A stretch of 64,000 nt of DNA from Vitrella brassicaformis (Eukaryota > Sar > Vitrellaceae), in the NCBI GenBank assembly GCA_001179505.1, contig CDMY01000365.1:6276-70275 (forward strand). The letters run 5' to 3'. How positions within the stretch are numbered: position 1 is the first letter of the stretch; every line of letters begins with the position of its first letter. Below the pieces are notes generated by a model. It was not told the DNA's origin, did not search any database, and saw only the letters and a list, made by a program, of their open reading frames with translations. Positions 60,761-64,000 of this stretch are shown here, in pieces. The translations under genes and the position numbers were made by a program.

Positions 60761-60855
60761 GGCATCTTTGCTCAGATGCCTCCGACACCTCCATCGACGA
60801 AAGCAACCATGCGGCGGGATTTTGCGAGCCGAAATCTGCGAGCTTAGCTGGCAGA
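60761..60855. promoter_or_regulatory. 95-bp divergent promoter between the patatin and alpha/beta hydrolase genes
   Basis: The start codons of two lipid/ester-hydrolase genes (60760 minus, 60856 plus) lie 95 bp apart, so core promoters and leaders must overlap, or transcription starts inside one of the genes. No TATA box is seen. Confidence 0.55.
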
Positions 60856-62275
60856 ATGGGGTGTCTTGTCCTTCTCCTGTTGAGCAGGGCCCATCAAGCC
60901 ATGCTTCCTCATCAATGGATCATCCTTTCCTTAGCCACCGCTCATGCTGCCCTTTCAGCATTCATGCCGACGGATGTTCATCCCCACCAGAAGCGGATAA
61001 AAGGCCGCTTTCTCTCACACCGACGGAAGCAGCGTCCCTCGCGCCTTGCACGGGAGCTGCCAGCAGACGACCAAGCAGACGACGGCAGTCACGAATCCAC
61101 CCATCATCCAGCGACGATGCTCGGCCTGGTTGTTGGCCCCCCTGTGCAGCTGAGGCTCGCTGCCGTGAAGAGCGTTGCCGCTGCTGACAAGATGACGGCC
61201 GACGTGTCCACATCCAAAGGGGAGGCTGTCTTGAGCACGGGAGTTGTGATGAGTTACTTGAGGACAGAGCCGGCTGTGAGGGATCCACGCAAGCCTCCTC
61301 TGGTTTTCGTGCATGGCTCATTCCATGGCGCATGGTGCTGGGCGGAGCACTGGATGCCGTACTTCTCTCAGCTGGGCTATGAGTGCATCGCCATCAACCT
61401 GCGCGGCACTAGCGGCACTCCCGTTCCTGCCTCTGAGGAAGAAATCAGGTCCATCAAGATAGAGAGGCATGTGGAGGACGTGGCTGATTTGCTTCGCAAG
61501 ACGGTGCCTGATGGCAACGTGGTGCTCATTGGACACTCGTTCGGCTCGATGACCATCCTGAAGCTCCTGGAGCAGGGACTGGTGAGCCCGAAGGGTGTGG
61601 CATTGGCGTGTTCAGTTCCGCCATCCGGAAATGGGCCCATGACTGTGCGCTTCATCCTCCGAAGTGTCGTGGACGCCGTCCAGATCGTTCGGGGGTGAGA
61701 GAGAACGTAGAGAGAAGGGAGGGGGGGAGCAGAGGATGCGTCACCTTCTCCCTTGCTGTCTGCGGTGGCCATGGATCAGGTTTGTGTTCAAGCAGGCGAT
61801 GACGTCCTGTGCTCTGGCACGGCAGCTCTTCTTCGACTCAGACATGCCCGAGGAGAAGGTGGAAGCCTACCGCAAGCTCTTCTGCCTTGACGGACAAGTA
61901 ACAAAGCTAACCACCGAACCGTCCACACATCACATGTCACGATATACGTGTCTGTCTGTCTGTCTGTGTCTTCAGATTGGCCTCGACGTGCGTTCGCTAT
62001 CCGGCAGTCTCCCCTCCCGCCAGGCCCTCCCCTCCGGCCGTGCATCGTGGCTCGACGAATCGCTGCCGCGACTGGTCATGGGCACGCGCCAAGACTACAT
62101 AGTTGATGGGCAGGGAGTGGAAGAGACGGCCAGGTTCCTGGGCACGGATGCCGTCATGCTGGATGGGGTGCCGCATGATGTTATGCTGGCGTCGGGGGAC
62201 AGGTGGCGGGCGGGGGCCGAGGCAATCGCCGAGTGGCTGGAGGGGAAGGTTGTTGCAAGGGCACCAGACAGATGA
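60856..62275 (+). CDS. Alpha/beta hydrolase, probably plastid- or secretory-targeted
   Basis: Exons 60856-61694, 61780-61897 and 61976-62275 give 418 aa in frame. The alpha/beta hydrolase core is clear: VFVHGSFHGAWCW (oxyanion loop), YECIAINLRGTSGTPVP, the nucleophile elbow VLIGHSFGSMTIL (Ser), and the late His in DGVPHDVMLASG with the acid residue likely in the ARQDYIVDG region. It resembles the plant esterase/lipase-like group with HGxxHGAWCW. The N-terminus is bipartite: MGCLVLLLLSRAHQAMLPHQ with WIILSLATAHAALSAF, then a basic stretch (KGRFLSHRRKQRPSRLARE) that fits a signal-plus-transit leader of a complex plastid. The start ATG 60856 is the first in frame. Substrate is not known. Confidence 0.85.
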
Positions 62276-62891
62276 GGGAGAGGGATGAGGAGTGAGTGAT
62301 GAGATGGATTGGCAATGAAGTCATTGATGGAATTGATTATCCATCGTACACGTGGGTGGACAAACTCACTGCGATGATCCGAATCCAAGTTGAAGGGCTG
62401 CGCTATCGACTCACCATTTCCCCCCTCCCACTGCACCAGACAGACAGACAGACAGACAGGCGGGCACATGAGAGAGAGGGGATGATGAATACACACGCAC
62501 CCGTGCACATGGTGAAGTGTGGGAGGGCTGCCATCCGCTCACCACTTCCCCCCTCCCCATTGCACCAGAGGATTCCGATACACGTACCCACAAAAGGGTG
62601 TGTAGAACGCACTACAGCCGTCGCCCTACAGTTCAAATCTCTCTGCCTGCGATGAATCAATCATCCTCCCTCCCTCCCTCCCTCCCTCCAATCCTGCCTT
62701 GAACACAGACCAAAACAACATTCAATTCGTCAGCCAGCTGATATCAGCTGTGAAGGCTGAACAAACCAATCCCTCCCCTCCCCCGACACCAACGTCACTA
62801 CATTTCTACGTCTACCCCTGGGACTACCGCGTCTTCTTATCTCTTTCCTCTCTCCTTCTCGCCTCGACACACAACCAGACAGACACGAAAA
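62276..62891. other. Spacer between convergent 3' ends
   Basis: About 600 bp. Two near-identical stretches of about 30 bp (TCACCATTTCCCCCCTCCC at about 62411 and TCACCACTTCCCCCCTCCC at about 62537, each followed by TGCACCAGA) form an imperfect 126-bp-spaced direct repeat. CCCT runs lie near 62665-62690. Confidence 0.5.
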
Positions 62892-64000
62892 TCAAATCGA
62901 CAGCCAGCCGGGTGTCTGGCATATAGTCAGCCAGCCATGCGGTTGCAGATAGTGCAGCATATATATAAGGTTATGTACACGGGTGGATAAATGCCGGCCC
63001 GGTGACGAGAACTCGCCTCGTTCCTCGCTCTCCTGAGGAAGCCGTAGTCGCTTACTGGCAATCCCCCTCATCGAAGCCGCACTGCTCAACATTGCAAACT
63101 TCGTCGCATTCTCCGTCGCCGAGCCACTCCTCAAAACAGTACACAGCTGCACACGCACCCGATGGAACTGACCCGCCTGATATTTACGCGCACGCACACA
63201 TACAAACAGCACACACCATGGCTGAGTGCTCGGTTCTCTGCCTGGATTGCTTTCCCCGTCACTTACTCTCCTCCGGTGGCGGCGTACTGTCCTCGGGTGG
63301 CGGCGTCGTGGCGCCCTCACAATCGCCATTGTCGAAGTTACACTCTTTGATGTTGCACACGTCATCGCAGATGTCATCCCCAGGCCACCCCATCGCACAA
63401 TCCAACGGACAGTCGGGCATATCGGCTGACAGATAAATTCACAGATGCTTAATAGGCAAGTGAGCATCACAAATACACGCGCCTGTCTGACTTGCTCTCT
63501 CGCTCTCCTCCCTCCCTCTCTCCCTGCCTCACGTCTGTCGCAGTCGCCCCCATCGAAATTGCATTCCTCTCTATGGCAGTATTCGTTGCAATAGCCGTCA
63601 CCTTAATACGAACCACATCACATACATGGCCAATCACTCACACAGATCCGCTCCTTAGAAGGAGAGAGTTGTGCTTACCGATTTCCGTCTTAGTGCAGAC
63701 CATGTACTCATCAAGCTCATCCCTCCAACACACCGGCGTCTCGCAGTTGCCGCCATCCATAGCGCACGCGTCGACGGCACATGGCGCGTCACACACGTCG
63801 TTCAGCAGCATCTCAACTGCAAGAAAAGGGGAGCATCAAATAAGATACATTCCATCCGTCTTGTCCCTGCTTTCCTCCCCGCGGTGTCCTATTCGCAGCC
63901 CTTACTTGTGCATCCCTCAGCGCAATTGTGGCAGTCTGGCAACAATGATAACAACGACATAAATCCATGAACACACTCATATATCCGTCATCACGGCGCT
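62892..64000 (-). CDS. Partial gene: Cys-rich protein with Notch-type LNR repeats (5' end off the right edge)
   Basis: At least four LNR (Lin12-Notch) repeats, small Ca2+-binding Cys/Asp modules with pattern C-x-C-N-x(2)-CNFDGGDC, are read on the minus strand: NDVCDAPCAVDACAMDGGNC (about 63755-63815), GYCNEYCHREECNFDGGDC (about 63545-63600), DICDDVCNIKECNFDNGDC (about 63315-63385) and GECDEVCNVEQCGFDEGDC (about 63060-63125). CPDCHNCAEGC lies nearer the edge (about 63905-63945). Each repeat sits on its own exon with short introns between. A Thr/Pro-rich linker (EGATTPPPEDSTPPPEE) follows the third. An extracellular protein is the natural reading. The true C-terminus is unsure: either a stop straight after the last repeat (63047) or a further exon to about 62892. 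Confidence 0.75.

Noticed and set aside
62590-62655. tRNA-like TTCAAATC sequence
   Set aside because: The flanking bases do not form a T-arm or an acceptor stem.
1-64000. Transposon or integrated virus
   Set aside because: I found no transposase, reverse transcriptase, integrase, capsid or terminal inverted repeats in any frame.

Overview
This is nuclear DNA from a gene-dense, GC-rich, intron-rich protist. Genes sit 0.1-1.5 kb apart on both strands and are cut by many short introns (about 50-135 nt, GT-AG plus a visible minority of GC-AG). Introns and spacers are full of TG, TCTG/CAGA and CCAT microsatellites. A ferlin, a TRAPPC8, a tandem-domain protein that resembles AP2, and several proteins with N-terminal secretory or bipartite plastid-like leaders suggest an alveolate. 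The best guess is a chromerid such as Vitrella brassicaformis. That is inferred from gene style and was not tested by a search.

Layout, left to right: a MATE transporter (minus); a secreted Cys-rich/Thr-Pro-rich protein with a duplicated module (minus); a 9.6-kb multi-C2 ferlin ending in a membrane anchor (minus); a secreted GH3 glycosidase with Cys-rich and PAN/apple-like N-terminal modules (minus); an unknown Pro/Ser-rich protein (plus); a 300-N gap; UBL5/Hub1 (plus); an unknown acidic-repeat protein (minus); NOB1, the 20S pre-rRNA nuclease (minus); an unknown possibly membrane-anchored protein (plus); a 1316-aa protein with tandem AP2-like modules (minus); an unknown secreted protein (minus); an unknown His/Gln/Gly-rich protein (plus); TRAPPC8 (plus); a DUF3054 membrane protein (minus) divergent from BUD31 (plus); an FAD monooxygenase (minus); a patatin-like phospholipase with two ARM-like blocks and a second 300-N gap (minus), divergent from an alpha/beta hydrolase (plus); and at the right edge a partial minus-strand gene with Notch-type LNR repeats.

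There is no operon logic. Housekeeping genes for splicing (UBL5, BUD31), ribosome maturation (NOB1) and trafficking (TRAPPC8, ferlin) lie among lineage-specific secreted or plastid-directed proteins. The most solid unusual observation is a recurring GC-AG intron class with an AG|GCAAG donor, fixed without doubt in UBL5 and TRAPPC8 and likely in three more genes. The most novel proteins are the tandem AP2-like protein, the duplicated ARM-patatin protein, the duplicated Cys-module protein and the LNR protein. No tRNA, rRNA, transposon or CRISPR array was recognised. Exon coordinates are hand-derived from splice signals and reading frame; where I say they sum to a whole number of codons, I checked that.
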